NCBI RefSeq assembly: GCF_022605525.1
Contig: NZ_JAKQYJ010000002.1
Location: 682,001-746,000, forward strand
Source of the DNA: Porphyrobacter sp. GA68
Lineage (GTDB): Bacteria; Pseudomonadota; Alphaproteobacteria; Sphingomonadales; Sphingomonadaceae
DNA length: 64,000 nt
Direction: 5' to 3'
Positions 18,017 through 27,326 of this stretch are shown one piece after another. The notes beneath the pieces are model-generated. The model was given only the letters and a program-made list of their open reading frames with translations. It had not been told where the DNA came from and made no database searches. The translations under genes and the position numbers were made by a program. How positions within the stretch are numbered: the first letter of the stretch is position 1; the number at the start of each line of letters is the position of its first letter.

Positions 18017-19810
18017 ATGACAACCGAATCCCGTCAACATGCCTGCGGCGTCGCCCGGTCCATCAGCGGAAAACGATGGGTTTGGCGCGGTGGAAACATG
18101 GACCTGTCGCACGGCGGCGGCCTGGCGGGCGATGCGCTGGTCGACCAGCTGCTGCTCGCACGCGGCGTCGGTCCGGACGACCTGCTGCGCCACCGCAGTC
18201 CCACGCTGCGCACGTTTCTGCCCGATCCCTCCTGCTTCCGCGACATGGACGTGGCGGCGGAACGGATCGCGCAGGCCGTGCTGTGCCGGGAAGCCGTGAC
18301 CATCTATGGCGACTACGATGTCGACGGCGCGACAAGTGCCGCGCTGCTGGTCAGGCTGTTCGCCATGCTCGGCCATAGCGCAGGTTTCTACATCCCCGAT
18401 CGCCTGCTGGAAGGTTATGGCCCGTCGGGAGAGGCGCTGGTGCGGCTGGCGAACAATGGCTCCAGCCTGGTTGTGACGGTCGATTGCGGCGCCATGGCGC
18501 ACGAGGCGCTGGCGCAGGCGCATGACGCCGGGCTCGACGTGGTGGTGGTGGACCATCACAAATGTGCACACGCCCTGCCCCGCGCCGTGGCGCTGGTGAA
18601 CCCCAACCGTCTGGACGAGGGTGACGAAGCGGCCGGACACGGGCATCTGGCGGCAGTCGGCGTGGCTTTCCTGCTGGCGGTGGCGGTCGTGCGCACGCTG
18701 CGCGCACACGGTTTCTTCTCTGACCGGGAAGAACCCGATCTGCGTGCACTCCTTGATCTTGTGGCGCTCGGCACTGTCGCTGACGTGGCCGCCCTCCACG
18801 GGCTCAACCGCGCCTTCGTGGCGCAGGGCCTCAAGATCATGGCGCAGCGCCGCAATACCGGCATTGCCGCGCTTATCGATGCGTCGCGGCTGTCGCGCGC
18901 TCCGGTGTGCAGCGATCTGGGGTTCGCGCTCGGCCCCCGCATCAACGCCGGCGGTCGCGTGGGAGAGGCAACTCTGGGTGTCCGCCTGCTGACCACCGAA
19001 AGCCCGGACGAAGCCCGCGCTCTGGCCGAACAGCTGTCGCGGCTCAACGAAGAGCGCCGCGCCATCGAGCAGACGGTGCAGGAAGAGGCAGAGGCGCAAC
19101 TCACCGGGCAGCAGGACCGGGCGGTCCACGTGCTTGCCGGTGCAGGCTGGCATCCGGGGGTGATCGGCATCGTCGCCGGACGAATCAAGGAAAAGACCGG
19201 ACGGCCCGCACTGGTGATCGCGCTTGATCCGGCCAGTGCGACCGGAAAAGGGTCCGGCCGCTCAATCAGCGGTGTGGACCTTGGCGCCGCGATTATCGCC
19301 GCGCGCGAGGCCGGCCTTCTCGTGGCCGGTGGCGGTCACGCCCTGGCGGCAGGGTTGACGGTTTCCGCCGACAAGCTCGGCCAATTTGCCGATTTTATGG
19401 AGGAGCGTCTCGCGTCCCGAGTGGCGGACGCGCAGATGGGACAAACGGTCGCGCTTGACCTCACCGTTGCGCCGCGCGGGTTGAACCCGTATCTCGCAGA
19501 ACAGCTGGAGGGGGCCGGGCCGTATGGCGTGGGCTGGCCGTCGCCGCGGATTGCCGTCGGGTCGGTTTCCCTGATCAGGGCGGATGTGGTCGGGCAGTCC
19601 CACGTTCGCCTGATCGCGCGCGGCGATGACGGGCACAGCTTCAAGGCGATCGGGTTCCGCATGGCGGAAAGCGAACTTGGGCAAACCCTGCTGCATGGAA
19701 GCGCACAGCGGCGCCTGTGGCTTGCCGGGCGCGTCAAGGTGGACGACTGGGGCAGTCACCCGGCCGCCGAACTGCATCTCGACGACGCCGCCTTCGCTGG
19801 GGTCAACTAG
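18017..19810 (+). CDS. recJ: single-stranded-DNA-specific exonuclease RecJ
   Basis: RecJ is a 5'-3' single-strand DNA exonuclease of the DHH family, used in RecF-pathway recombination and mismatch or base-excision repair. The 597-residue product has the metal-binding DYDVDG (in IYGDYDVDGATSAALL), VTVDCG, the DHH motif (VVVVDHHK), a DHHA1 domain with GGGHALAAGLTV, and a C-terminal OB-like region. The ATG at 18017 gives the usual length; the open frame extends upstream without family character. No LexA-type box is visible in the 86 bp before it. Confidence 0.95.
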   Translation: MTTESRQHACGVARSISGKRWVWRGGNMDLSHGGGLAGDALVDQLLLARGVGPDDLLRHRSPTLRTFLPDPSCFRDMDVAAERIAQAVLCREAVTIYGDYDVDGATSAALLVRLFAMLGHSAGFYIPDRLLEGYGPSGEALVRLANNGSSLVVTVDCGAMAHEALAQAHDAGLDVVVVDHHKCAHALPRAVALVNPNRLDEGDEAAGHGHLAAVGVAFLLAVAVVRTLRAHGFFSDREEPDLRALLDLVALGTVADVAALHGLNRAFVAQGLKIMAQRRNTGIAALIDASRLSRAPVCSDLGFALGPRINAGGRVGEATLGVRLLTTESPDEARALAEQLSRLNEERRAIEQTVQEEAEAQLTGQQDRAVHVLAGAGWHPGVIGIVAGRIKEKTGRPALVIALDPASATGKGSGRSISGVDLGAAIIAAREAGLLVAGGGHALAAGLTVSADKLGQFADFMEERLASRVADAQMGQTVALDLTVAPRGLNPYLAEQLEGAGPYGVGWPSPRIAVGSVSLIRADVVGQSHVRLIARGDDGHSFKAIGFRMAESELGQTLLHGSAQRRLWLAGRVKVDDWGSHPAAELHLDDAAFAGVN

Positions 19811-19923
19811 ATGCGGGCAAGGACGGGGCAACAATCGCCTGTTGCCGTTCTCGACAGGGTTGACGGCTCGCGGCCCGCCGCCTAAGTGCCACGCCACCGG
19901 ACCTTTGGCAGCAAAGGCAAGCT

Positions 19924-19998
19924 GGCCCCTTCGTCTAGCGGTTAGGACGCGGCCCTTTCACGGCTGAAACACGGGTTCGATTCCCGTAGGGGTCACCA
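19924..19998 (+). tRNA. tRNA-Glu (TTC)
   Basis: A complete cloverleaf with acceptor GGCCCCT paired to AGGGGTC (one G-T pair). The anticodon stem CGGCC/GGCTG encloses loop CTTTCAC with anticodon TTC (19957-19959), and the T loop is GTTCGATTC. The CCA end is encoded. It sits between recJ and phoR on the same strand. Confidence 0.97.
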
Positions 19999-20000
19999 CC

Positions 20001-20022
20001 ACCGGACCGGCGGAACTCCGGT
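20001..20022 (+). terminator. hairpin just after tRNA-Glu
   Basis: ACCGGA (20001-20006) pairs perfectly with TCCGGT (20017-20022), 2 bp past the tRNA CCA end. There is no T-run after it, so it may be a processing or pause hairpin rather than an intrinsic terminator. Confidence 0.35.
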
Positions 20023-20086
20023 AATCGTCAGCATGCGTGTGGGTGGGCTGGCGCTCTCGCCCGCTTGCGTTTACAGCCCGGCCGCG

Positions 20087-21325
20087 ATGGAACGGCAGCG
20101 CGCATTTTCATGGTTCGGCGCAGCGTGTGCCATCGCCACGGCCGTTGCCCTGATTGGCAGCGGCTGGCCGTGGACGGTGGCGGCAGCGATCTTGCTGATC
20201 TGGCTCGGCTCGCTCTGGCTCAGCACTGCCAAACCGCCGCGATCAACGCCGCGGCGAGAGCCGTCGCCGTTTTCCCAGGACAATGTGGAAGCGGTGCTAG
20301 CGCTATCCGCTTCGCCGCAGTTGCTCACGGAAAACGGCAAGGTTGTCGTGGTGAACGAGGCGGCACGTCAGATCATCGGCGCCCACATCGCAGGCCAGGA
20401 CGCCCGCGTGGCGTTCCGCCACCCGGAAGCCATCGAACTACTCAACAGCGAAGACAGCGGCGTGTGCACCATTCGCAACTTCGCCCGGCCGCAGGACTGC
20501 TGGCAGATGCGGCGCCAGATCATTGACGAGCGACTGGCGTTGATTGAACTGGCCAACCGGACGGCAGAGGTGGTGGTCGAACGCGCCCACACTGACTTCG
20601 TGGCGAATGCCAGCCACGAACTGCGCACCCCGCTGGCTGCGATCATCGGCTATGTCGAAACCCTGCGCGAAGGTGATGGCGCCATTGCGCCAGCCACGGC
20701 AGACCGCTTCTTGTCGCATATTCACAGGGAAGCGCGGCGGCTGCAGGATCTGGTCAGCGACCTCATGTCATTATCCCGTGTCGAGGCGGAAAAGCACGAC
20801 GCGCCATCGTCCCGGGTGGCGCTTGCCGGTACCGTCCGGCGCGCCGCGATGGATGCGGCAGGGCCCGACCGCGCCGCCCGGGTGGATCTCTCCCTGGACA
20901 GCGGTCTGCTGGTTGCCGGGGATGAGCCGCAACTCGAACAGCTTGTCCGCAATCTCGTCGACAATTCATTGAAATATGCCGCGGAGGGCGGCCGGGTTCG
21001 CGTCGGACTGACTGCGGACGGCATGCGTTATGCTCGCCTGACCGTGGCGGACGAAGGTGCCGGCATCCCCAAGGAGCATCTCCCGCATCTCACCCGTCGC
21101 TTTTACCGAACCGACCCTGGGCGCAGCCGCACGTCCGGGGGCACCGGCCTTGGCCTGGCCATCGTAAAGCACATTGTGGAACGGCATCGCGGCAGATTGG
21201 ATATCAGCAGTGAGGTCGGACTGGGAACCACCGTGACCGTGCGCCTGCCGCTGGTTGGACACATCGGGAACACGGATGCCGGCGCTGAGACTATCGTTCC
21301 GTCGAACCTTGCGGAGCCGGGGTAA
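20087..21325 (+). CDS. phoR: phosphate regulon sensor histidine kinase
   Basis: PhoR phosphorylates PhoB under phosphate limitation and dephosphorylates it when phosphate is plentiful, through PstSCAB and PhoU. This protein has two short N-terminal membrane segments (about residues 8-45) and a PAS-like region (LLTENGKVVVVNEAARQIIG). The H-box NASHELRTPLAAIIGY carries the phospho-accepting His, with the N-box RNLVDNSLKYA and G-boxes DEGAGIP and GGTGLGLAIV after it. The start is uncertain: the ATG at 20087 opens the membrane segment, but an in-frame ATG at 20033 is also possible and neither has a good ribosome site. The Pho cluster directly downstream supports the assignment. Confidence 0.92.
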   Translation: MERQRAFSWFGAACAIATAVALIGSGWPWTVAAAILLIWLGSLWLSTAKPPRSTPRREPSPFSQDNVEAVLALSASPQLLTENGKVVVVNEAARQIIGAHIAGQDARVAFRHPEAIELLNSEDSGVCTIRNFARPQDCWQMRRQIIDERLALIELANRTAEVVVERAHTDFVANASHELRTPLAAIIGYVETLREGDGAIAPATADRFLSHIHREARRLQDLVSDLMSLSRVEAEKHDAPSSRVALAGTVRRAAMDAAGPDRAARVDLSLDSGLLVAGDEPQLEQLVRNLVDNSLKYAAEGGRVRVGLTADGMRYARLTVADEGAGIPKEHLPHLTRRFYRTDPGRSRTSGGTGLGLAIVKHIVERHRGRLDISSEVGLGTTVTVRLPLVGHIGNTDAGAETIVPSNLAEPG

Positions 21326-21339
21326 CTAGCCTCCCCCGC

Positions 21340-21357
21340 TTGTCTCCAAGTTGTAAC
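21340..21357 (+). promoter_or_regulatory. candidate Pho box upstream of pstS
   Basis: TTGTCTC (21340-21346) and TTGTAAC (21351-21357) form an 11-bp-spaced direct repeat, the geometry of PhoB half-sites (CTGTCAT-like). They lie in the 81-bp gap between phoR and pstS. The half-sites match the consensus at only 4 and 5 of 7 positions, so the call rests mainly on spacing and location. Confidence 0.45.
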
Positions 21358-21406
21358 AATGCCAGCGTTTAGGGTCTGGAACCCCTTTGCAAGTGGACCT
21401 TTCTGC

Positions 21407-22444
21407 ATGTCTGTTTTTACCAAGCTCGCGATTGCCGCGCTGCCAGCGCTCATGCTGGCGGGGTGCGGAACCGCCGAAACCTCACGCGACTCGGTACGCG
21501 CGGTCGGCTCATCAACGCTTCTGCCGTTCGCGAAGATCGTCGCCGAGGATTTCACTCGCGCCAATACCAACTTCAAGTCCCCGATCATCGAATCGACCGG
21601 GACGGGCGCCGGCTTTGCCCTGTTCTGCCAGGGGGTCGGGCCGAACACACCGGACATCGCGAACGCATCGCGTCGCATGAAGCCGTCGGAGTTCGCGACC
21701 TGTCAGGCCAATGGCGTTACTGACATCGTGGAAATCAACGTCGGACTGGACGGCATCGCCTTCGCGTCGGCGAAGAACGGCATCACGATGAACCTGACGC
21801 CCGACATCATCTATCGCGCCCTGGCTGCTCGCCCGTACGGACAGGAACAGACCGCGCGCAACTGGTCCGACATCGATCCCTCGCTGCCCAACCAGCGCAT
21901 CCTTGTGTACGGGCCGCCGGCGACATCGGGTACGCGTGACTCGCTGAAAGAACTCGTGCTTATCCCCGGCTGTGACACCAACCCGGCCATGGCGCAGCTC
22001 AAGGATCAGAACGCGGATGAACATGAGCGGATTTGCACAGAAGTGCGCAATGACGGCGCCTATGTCGAACAGGGCGAGCAGGACAATCTGATCGTCCAGA
22101 AGATCGAAGGTAATCCGCAGGCCGTTGGTGTATTCGGTTTTTCCTACCTCGAAGCGAACCTCGACCGGCTGCAGGATCTGCCGGTGAACGGCGTCGCCGC
22201 CAACTATGACAACATCGCGTCGGGCGAGTACCTCGGCGCGCGCCCGATGTACATTTACGTCAAGAAGGCGCACCTCGATGCCATTCCCGGATTGCGGCAG
22301 TTCGTTGCCCAGTGGGCGGCGAGCTGGGGTCGCGATGGCACTCTCGCGCGCAGGGGCCTCGTCGCCACGCCGCCGGACGTGGCAGCGGAAAATGCCCGCC
22401 GCGCAACAGAGTTTCCCTCGCTTGCGGCGAACGAATTGAGTTGA
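21407..22444 (+). CDS. pstS: phosphate ABC transporter substrate-binding lipoprotein
   Basis: PstS captures phosphate in the periplasm for the PstCAB importer. The 345-residue product is a lipoprotein: signal MSVFTKLAIAALPALMLAGC with lipobox Cys20. It then has the phosphate-site regions VGSSTLLPFAKIVAEDF, STGTGAGFALFC and YGPPATSGTRDS. The ATG at 21407 is chosen because it opens the lipoprotein signal. It is the first gene of pstSCAB-phoU-phoB and has a possible Pho box 50 bp upstream. Confidence 0.95.
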   Translation: MSVFTKLAIAALPALMLAGCGTAETSRDSVRAVGSSTLLPFAKIVAEDFTRANTNFKSPIIESTGTGAGFALFCQGVGPNTPDIANASRRMKPSEFATCQANGVTDIVEINVGLDGIAFASAKNGITMNLTPDIIYRALAARPYGQEQTARNWSDIDPSLPNQRILVYGPPATSGTRDSLKELVLIPGCDTNPAMAQLKDQNADEHERICTEVRNDGAYVEQGEQDNLIVQKIEGNPQAVGVFGFSYLEANLDRLQDLPVNGVAANYDNIASGEYLGARPMYIYVKKAHLDAIPGLRQFVAQWAASWGRDGTLARRGLVATPPDVAAENARRATEFPSLAANELS

Positions 22445-22471
22445 GCTGAAAACCGGCCTAGGGCGCAGATC

Positions 22472-23854
22472 GTGTCGTTGAGCCTGCTCTTCCTGCTTGC
22501 GCTTGGCTTCGGACTCGCCGGGTGGCTGGCCGGACGTGCGCGCGCGTGGAGCTTCCAAACGGAAGGTTCCGCCAGACTGCGGGCGCGGCCGCAATACCAT
22601 GCCTGGTATGTCGCCGCTTGGATCGTCCTGCCCCTGGCCGCGTTCATCGCGGTCTGGGGATGGGCGCAGCCGCAGCTGGTGATGCAGGCGGTTCTGGCCG
22701 ATCCCGCCGCAAGCCAGTTGCCGGCCTTCGGCTTCCAGCGTGAAGCCATCCTGTCCGAAGCGCGCGCGGTCGCTTCCGGGGCGGCGCCGGCCGTGTTCAA
22801 CCCGGCGGCGCAGCCTCTGGTCGAACCGTTTCGGGCGGCGCTGGGGCGATACGAATGGATCGGGTTCGTCGCGGCCATACTCATCGCCTTCGCCGGAGGC
22901 GCGCATGCATTTCTTCGGCTGAAGCCCGACTTCGCCGCGCGCACAAAGGTGGAGACGCTGGTGATGCGCATCCTCCTTCTGGCATCGCTGGTGGCGATCC
23001 TGACCACCTTCGGCATCCTTGCCAGCCTGCTGTTCGAAACGATCCGCTTTTTCGGCATGGTGTCCCCCCTCGGCTTCCTGACAGGGTTCCAGTGGGGGCC
23101 GGATCCTATGGTCGCGCCGGATGCGATCCGGTCGGACCGCTACGGGGCGGTGCCCCTGTTCTGGGGCACTATCTACATCGGGGCGATCATCGCCATGATC
23201 GTGGCCATTCCGCTGGGACTGATGAGCGCGATATACCTCACGCAGTATGCGCCGCCGCGCTGGCGCACCTGGATCAAGCCGGCGCTTGAAGTGCTGGCAG
23301 GGGTGCCGACGGTGGTTTACGGCTATTTCGCCGCGCTGACCGTGGCTCCGGCCATTCGCGACCTTGCCGTGTCCGCGGGGATCAGCAACGCGTCGAGCGA
23401 AAGCGCCCTCGCCGCCGGCCTGGTGATGGGCATCATGATCATCCCCTTTGTGTCTTCCATGGCTGACGATTCCATTGCCGCAGTGCCCAGCGCCATGCGC
23501 GACGGCAGCTACGCGCTTGGCGCGACCCGTTCGGAAACCATTCGCCGCGTTCTCATTCCCGCCGCTCTGCCCGGCATTGTCGCGGGCATCATGCTGGCGG
23601 TCAGCCGCGCCATCGGTGAAACCATGATCGTGGTGATGGCGGCGGGCGCGGCCGCGAACCTGACCGCCAACCCGTTGGAGGCGATGACCACGGTGACGTT
23701 CCAGATCGTCGCGCTGCTGACAGGCGAAGGCAGTTTCGATCATCCCGCGACGCTGGCCGCATTTGCGCTTGGATTCGTCTTGTTCCTGGTGACGCTGGCG
23801 CTGAACTTCATCGCCCTGCGTGTGGTGAAACGGTTCCGTGAAGCGTATGAGTGA
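22472..23854 (+). CDS. pstC: phosphate ABC transporter permease PstC
   Basis: One of the two membrane subunits of the high-affinity phosphate importer. At 460 residues it is longer than the usual 300-330. An N-terminal membrane segment, a periplasmic stretch (about residues 65-125) and another membrane helix precede the conserved permease core. The core shows GTIYIGAIIAMIVAIPLG, LEVLAGVPTVVYGYFA and DGSYALGATRSETIRRV (the EAA-type loop that contacts PstB). Extended PstC proteins are common in alphaproteobacteria. The start is a GTG at 22472, and the coding end overlaps pstA by 8 bp. Confidence 0.94.
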   Translation: MSLSLLFLLALGFGLAGWLAGRARAWSFQTEGSARLRARPQYHAWYVAAWIVLPLAAFIAVWGWAQPQLVMQAVLADPAASQLPAFGFQREAILSEARAVASGAAPAVFNPAAQPLVEPFRAALGRYEWIGFVAAILIAFAGGAHAFLRLKPDFAARTKVETLVMRILLLASLVAILTTFGILASLLFETIRFFGMVSPLGFLTGFQWGPDPMVAPDAIRSDRYGAVPLFWGTIYIGAIIAMIVAIPLGLMSAIYLTQYAPPRWRTWIKPALEVLAGVPTVVYGYFAALTVAPAIRDLAVSAGISNASSESALAAGLVMGIMIIPFVSSMADDSIAAVPSAMRDGSYALGATRSETIRRVLIPAALPGIVAGIMLAVSRAIGETMIVVMAAGAAANLTANPLEAMTTVTFQIVALLTGEGSFDHPATLAAFALGFVLFLVTLALNFIALRVVKRFREAYE

Positions 23855-25139
23855 TCGCCTGCCCTCCCCTGCAACGATGGAACCCGGCTTCACGCCGGGC
23901 GACGCTGGCCCGACGCGAAGCGCCGCCTTTCAGAAGCGGCTGCGGCAACGCTATGCCGCGGAAAGGCGGTTTCGCGTCGCCGGGCTGACAGCCATCGCGA
24001 TCTCGATAGCCATGCTTGTGGTGCTGCTGGTCACGATCGCGGTCAAGGGCGTGGGCGGTTTTCAGCGGGTCGAATTGGCGGTTCCGGTCGACCTCGCCAA
24101 TTCAGGCATCGCGGGAGACGCCACTACGCTGGCAGGTTCGGGCGCCATCCAGTCGCTGGAGGCGCAGGGATTGCCGCAGGTCGTGTCCGCCGCGGCAGAG
24201 CGGCTGGACCCGGCGGCTGCCGAATACGTTCAGCCAGGAGCCTGGCGCGCCGTCGCGCAGAAGATTGCCGACGACCCCGCGCTGCTGCGCACCCAGCAGA
24301 CGTTCTGGCTCCCCGTCGAAGGCAACCTTGCCGAAGCGTACTCGGGCGCGGGAGATCCGCAGCTGCAGAGGCTCGCGGCGCGGCTGAAGTCAGAAGGCTT
24401 GCTGGACAAGCGGTTCGACGCTGGGTTCCTTGCCCGTTCCGACGCGACTGAACCCCAGGACGCAGGCATTTGGGGGGCGCTGAAAGGCTCCATCCTGACA
24501 ATGATCGTCACGCTGGTGCTGGCGTTCCCGATCGGGGTGCTCGCCGCCCTCTATCTGGAGGAATACGCCCCCAAGAACCGTTGGACCGACATTATCGAAG
24601 TGTCGATCAACAACCTGGCCGCGGTGCCGTCGATCATCTTTGGCTTGCTGGGTCTGGCGGTCTTTCTTACCCTGTTCCCCAACCTCAGGTCCGCGCCGCT
24701 GATCGCGGGCATGACACTGGCGCTGATGATCATGCCGGTGATTGTGATCACCGGACGCAACGCCATCAAGGCGGTGCCTCCGTCCATTCGCGACGGGGCG
24801 CTAGCACTTGGCGCGAGTCCCGTGCAGGTGGTGTTCCACCACATTCTTCCCCTGGCTCTTCCGGGCATCCTCACCGGCACGATCATCGGAATGGCCAGGG
24901 CGTTGGGCGAAACCGCACCCCTGCTGCTCATCGGCATGCGCGCGTTCGTCGCCAATCCACCCGATGGCTTCACTTCGCCGGCAACCGTCCTGCCGGTTCA
25001 GATCTATCTCTGGTCGGATGAGGTGAACCGGGGCTTTGTGGAACGCACCAGCGCGGCTATCATCGTGCTCCTGCTGGTGCTCCTCGCCATGAACGCGTCG
25101 GCAATCTACCTGCGCAACAAGTTTGAGAAAAGATGGTGA
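23847..25139 (+). CDS. pstA: phosphate ABC transporter permease PstA (with DUF3333 region)
   Basis: The second membrane subunit of the phosphate importer, 430 residues long. After a membrane helix near residues 48-68, a periplasmic insert of about 150 residues ([17 protein letters not shown] and onward) matches the DUF3333 extension known in alphaproteobacterial PstA. The permease core then has [37 protein letters not shown] and the cytoplasmic coupling loop [14 protein letters not shown]. The ATG at 23847 overlaps pstC, and pstB starts 7 bp before its stop, so the genes are translationally coupled. Confidence 0.95.
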   Translation: MSDRLPSPATMEPGFTPGDAGPTRSAAFQKRLRQRYAAERRFRVAGLTAIAISIAMLVVLLVTIAVKGVGGFQRVELAVPVDLANSGIAGDATTLAGSGAIQSLEAQGLPQVVSAAAERLDPAAAEYVQPGAWRAVAQKIADDPALLRTQQTFWLPVEGNLAEAYSGAGDPQLQRLAARLKSEGLLDKRFDAGFLARSDATEPQDAGIWGALKGSILTMIVTLVLAFPIGVLAALYLEEYAPKNRWTDIIEVSINNLAAVPSIIFGLLGLAVFLTLFPNLRSAPLIAGMTLALMIMPVIVITGRNAIKAVPPSIRDGALALGASPVQVVFHHILPLALPGILTGTIIGMARALGETAPLLLIGMRAFVANPPDGFTSPATVLPVQIYLWSDEVNRGFVERTSAAIIVLLLVLLAMNASAIYLRNKFEKRW

Positions 25140-25924
25140 CAGCGATTCAAGACGTGGACGTACGCGCCGACGTGAAGATGCAGGCGCGCGACGTATCGAT
25201 CTATTACGGCACCAAAAAGGCGATCGATGATGTATCGATCGACATTCCCGGCGCCTTCGTTACCGCGTTCATCGGTCCGTCCGGCTGCGGCAAGTCGACC
25301 TTTCTTCGTTCGCTGAACCGGATGAACGACACCATCGCGTCTGCGCGCATGGAAGGGCAGATCCTGCTCGATGGAGAAGATATCTACCAGTCCGGTATGG
25401 ACGTGGTCGCGTTGCGGGCGCGGGTTGGTATGGTGTTCCAAAAGCCGAACCCGTTTCCCAAAACGATCTATGAAAATGTCGCCTATGGACCACGCATCCA
25501 CGGTTTTGCGGAAACCAAGGCGGAACTCGATACAGTGGTCGAACGCTCGCTGCAGCGGGCCGGCTTGTGGGATGAGGTGAAGGATCGGCTGACCGAACCT
25601 GGCACCGCGCTGTCCGGCGGGCAGCAACAGCGGCTCTGCATTGCGCGCGCCATTGCGGTTGACCCGGAAGTCATCCTGATGGATGAACCCTGTTCCGCCC
25701 TAGACCCGATTGCGACTGCCAAGATCGAGGAACTGATCGCAGACTTGGCCAAACGGTACGCCATCGTGATCGTCACCCACTCCATGCAGCAGGCCGCACG
25801 GGTGTCGCAACGCACCGCCTTCTTCCACCTCGGCCGCATGGTCGAGTATGGTCCCACCTCGGAAATTTTCACCAATCCCAGGGAAGCACGGACCCAGGAC
25901 TACATCACAGGACGTTACGGGTAA
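25133..25924 (+). CDS. pstB: phosphate ABC transporter ATP-binding protein
   Basis: PstB energises phosphate import and takes part in signalling phosphate status to PhoR. The 263-residue product has Walker [20 protein letters not shown], the Q-loop motif [20 protein letters not shown] that is characteristic of PstB, signature [16 protein letters not shown], Walker [14 protein letters not shown] and the switch His in [12 protein letters not shown]. It overlaps pstA by 7 bp and its final base is shared with the phoU start codon. Confidence 0.98.
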   Translation: MVTAIQDVDVRADVKMQARDVSIYYGTKKAIDDVSIDIPGAFVTAFIGPSGCGKSTFLRSLNRMNDTIASARMEGQILLDGEDIYQSGMDVVALRARVGMVFQKPNPFPKTIYENVAYGPRIHGFAETKAELDTVVERSLQRAGLWDEVKDRLTEPGTALSGGQQQRLCIARAIAVDPEVILMDEPCSALDPIATAKIEELIADLAKRYAIVIVTHSMQQAARVSQRTAFFHLGRMVEYGPTSEIFTNPREARTQDYITGRYG

Positions 25925-26613
25925 TGGCTGAACACACCGTCAAGGCATTTGATGAAGACATTACCCGGCTGCGGGGATTGATCGCTGAGATGGGCGGCCT
26001 CGCCGAAGTCGCCCTTCAGGAAGCGTTGGAAGCTCTGGTCAAGGGGGACGAGCAGCTCGGCAACACCGTCGTTGCCCGCGATAAGAAGCTGGATGCGCTG
26101 GAGGCCGAGGTCGACCGGCTGGCGGTAAGGATCATCGCGCTGCGCGCGCCCATGGCAGACGACCTTCGCGAGGTAATCGCCGCGCTGAAGATCGGCGGCG
26201 TGGTTGAACGGATTGGGGATTACGCCAAGAACATCGCCAAGCGGGTCGGCCGCATCGAAGGGCGAGGCCGGTTCGAGCCGCTGACGCTGTTGCCCGCAAT
26301 GGCCGAGATCGCAGGCGAAATGGTGCACGACGTTCTTACCGCATATGCTGCGCGCGATCCGCAACTGGCGCTGGAAGTGATCCGTACCGACGCGAAGGTC
26401 GATGCATTCTACAACAGCATCTTCCGCAACCTGGTCAGCCACATGGTCGAAAACCCTTCCACCATCTCCAGCGCGGCACAACTCCTCTTCATCGCCAGGA
26501 ACATCGAACGGATTGGCGATCACGCGACCAATGTGGCTGAAATGGTGCACTACGCCGCCACCGGCGAATACCCGCCCGACAGCGACGAGCGCATGACGCC
26601 CGTGAACGACTAG
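25924..26613 (+). CDS. phoU: phosphate signalling regulator PhoU
   Basis: PhoU bridges the PstB transporter and PhoR and keeps the Pho response off in high phosphate. The 229-residue product consists of two three-helix PhoU repeats, each with the metal-binding pattern seen here as RIGDYAKNIAKR in the first and RIGDHATNVAEM in the second. Length is normal. The start codon overlaps the last base of pstB, and phoB follows after 26 bp. Confidence 0.96.
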   Translation: MAEHTVKAFDEDITRLRGLIAEMGGLAEVALQEALEALVKGDEQLGNTVVARDKKLDALEAEVDRLAVRIIALRAPMADDLREVIAALKIGGVVERIGDYAKNIAKRVGRIEGRGRFEPLTLLPAMAEIAGEMVHDVLTAYAARDPQLALEVIRTDAKVDAFYNSIFRNLVSHMVENPSTISSAAQLLFIARNIERIGDHATNVAEMVHYAATGEYPPDSDERMTPVND

Positions 26614-26639
26614 TCTGCCAGCGTTCGGAGGGGATCGAA

Positions 26640-27326
26640 ATGAGCGCCGCGAAACTGCTGCTGGTAGAGGACGACCCGGCGTTGTCCGAGCTGCTCGAAT
26701 ACCGCTTCACCAACGAAGGGTACAAGGTTCGCACCACCGCCGACGGTGACGAAGCGTTGGTCATGGCGGCTGAGGAAACGCCAGACCTAATCATCCTCGA
26801 CTGGATGATCGAAGGGACCAGCGGGATCGAGGTCTGCCGCCGGTTGCGGCGCGACAAGGCGACCGCGCGCACCCCCATCATCATGCTGACCGCCCGCGAG
26901 AACGAGGACGATCGCATACGGGGGCTGGACACGGGCGCCGACGACTACATCACCAAGCCTTTTTCACCCCGCGAGTTGCTGGCCCGGGTGGCGGCGGTGA
27001 TGCGGCGAATCCGCCCTGCCCTAGCCGGCGAAATCATCGAGGTGGGCGATATCCGTCTCAACCCGGTCGGCCACAAGGTAGAGCGCCGCGGCAAGGCCTT
27101 GCAGCTTGGCCCAACCGAATACCGGCTTCTGAAGTTTTTCATGGAAAGTCCAGGCCGGGTGTTCAGCCGCGGGCAGCTTCTCGACGGCGTCTGGGGCACC
27201 GGCAGCGACATCGAACTGCGCACGGTCGATGTGCACATCCGCCGTCTCAGGAAAGCTATCGAAATAGAAGGGGTCGACGACCCGATCCGCACCGTACGTT
27301 CCGCGGGCTACGCACTGGAACCCTGA
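26640..27326 (+). CDS. phoB: phosphate regulon response regulator
   Basis: PhoB is an OmpR-family regulator that binds Pho boxes once phosphorylated by PhoR. The 228-residue product has a receiver domain with the acidic pocket VEDD, the phospho-acceptor Asp54 in IILDWMIEGTSG, Lys in YITKPFSPREL, and a winged-helix output domain with TEYRLLKFFMESPGRVFSR and VDVHIRRLRKAIE. A GGAGGGG ribosome site precedes the ATG. Its stop is directly adjacent to the stop of the convergent extensin-like gene, with no room for a dedicated terminator. Confidence 0.96.
   Translation: MSAAKLLLVEDDPALSELLEYRFTNEGYKVRTTADGDEALVMAAEETPDLIILDWMIEGTSGIEVCRRLRRDKATARTPIIMLTARENEDDRIRGLDTGADDYITKPFSPRELLARVAAVMRRIRPALAGEIIEVGDIRLNPVGHKVERRGKALQLGPTEYRLLKFFMESPGRVFSRGQLLDGVWGTGSDIELRTVDVHIRRLRKAIEIEGVDDPIRTVRSAGYALEP

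Noticed and set aside
17912-19153. 413-residue open frame antisense to recJ
   Set aside because: A shadow of recJ, which has full DHH motifs; the antisense product shows no family motif.
21512-23893. 793-residue open frame antisense to pstS and pstC
   Set aside because: It mirrors real genes on the other strand, with His/Arg/Gly-rich composition typical of high-GC shadow frames and no domain.
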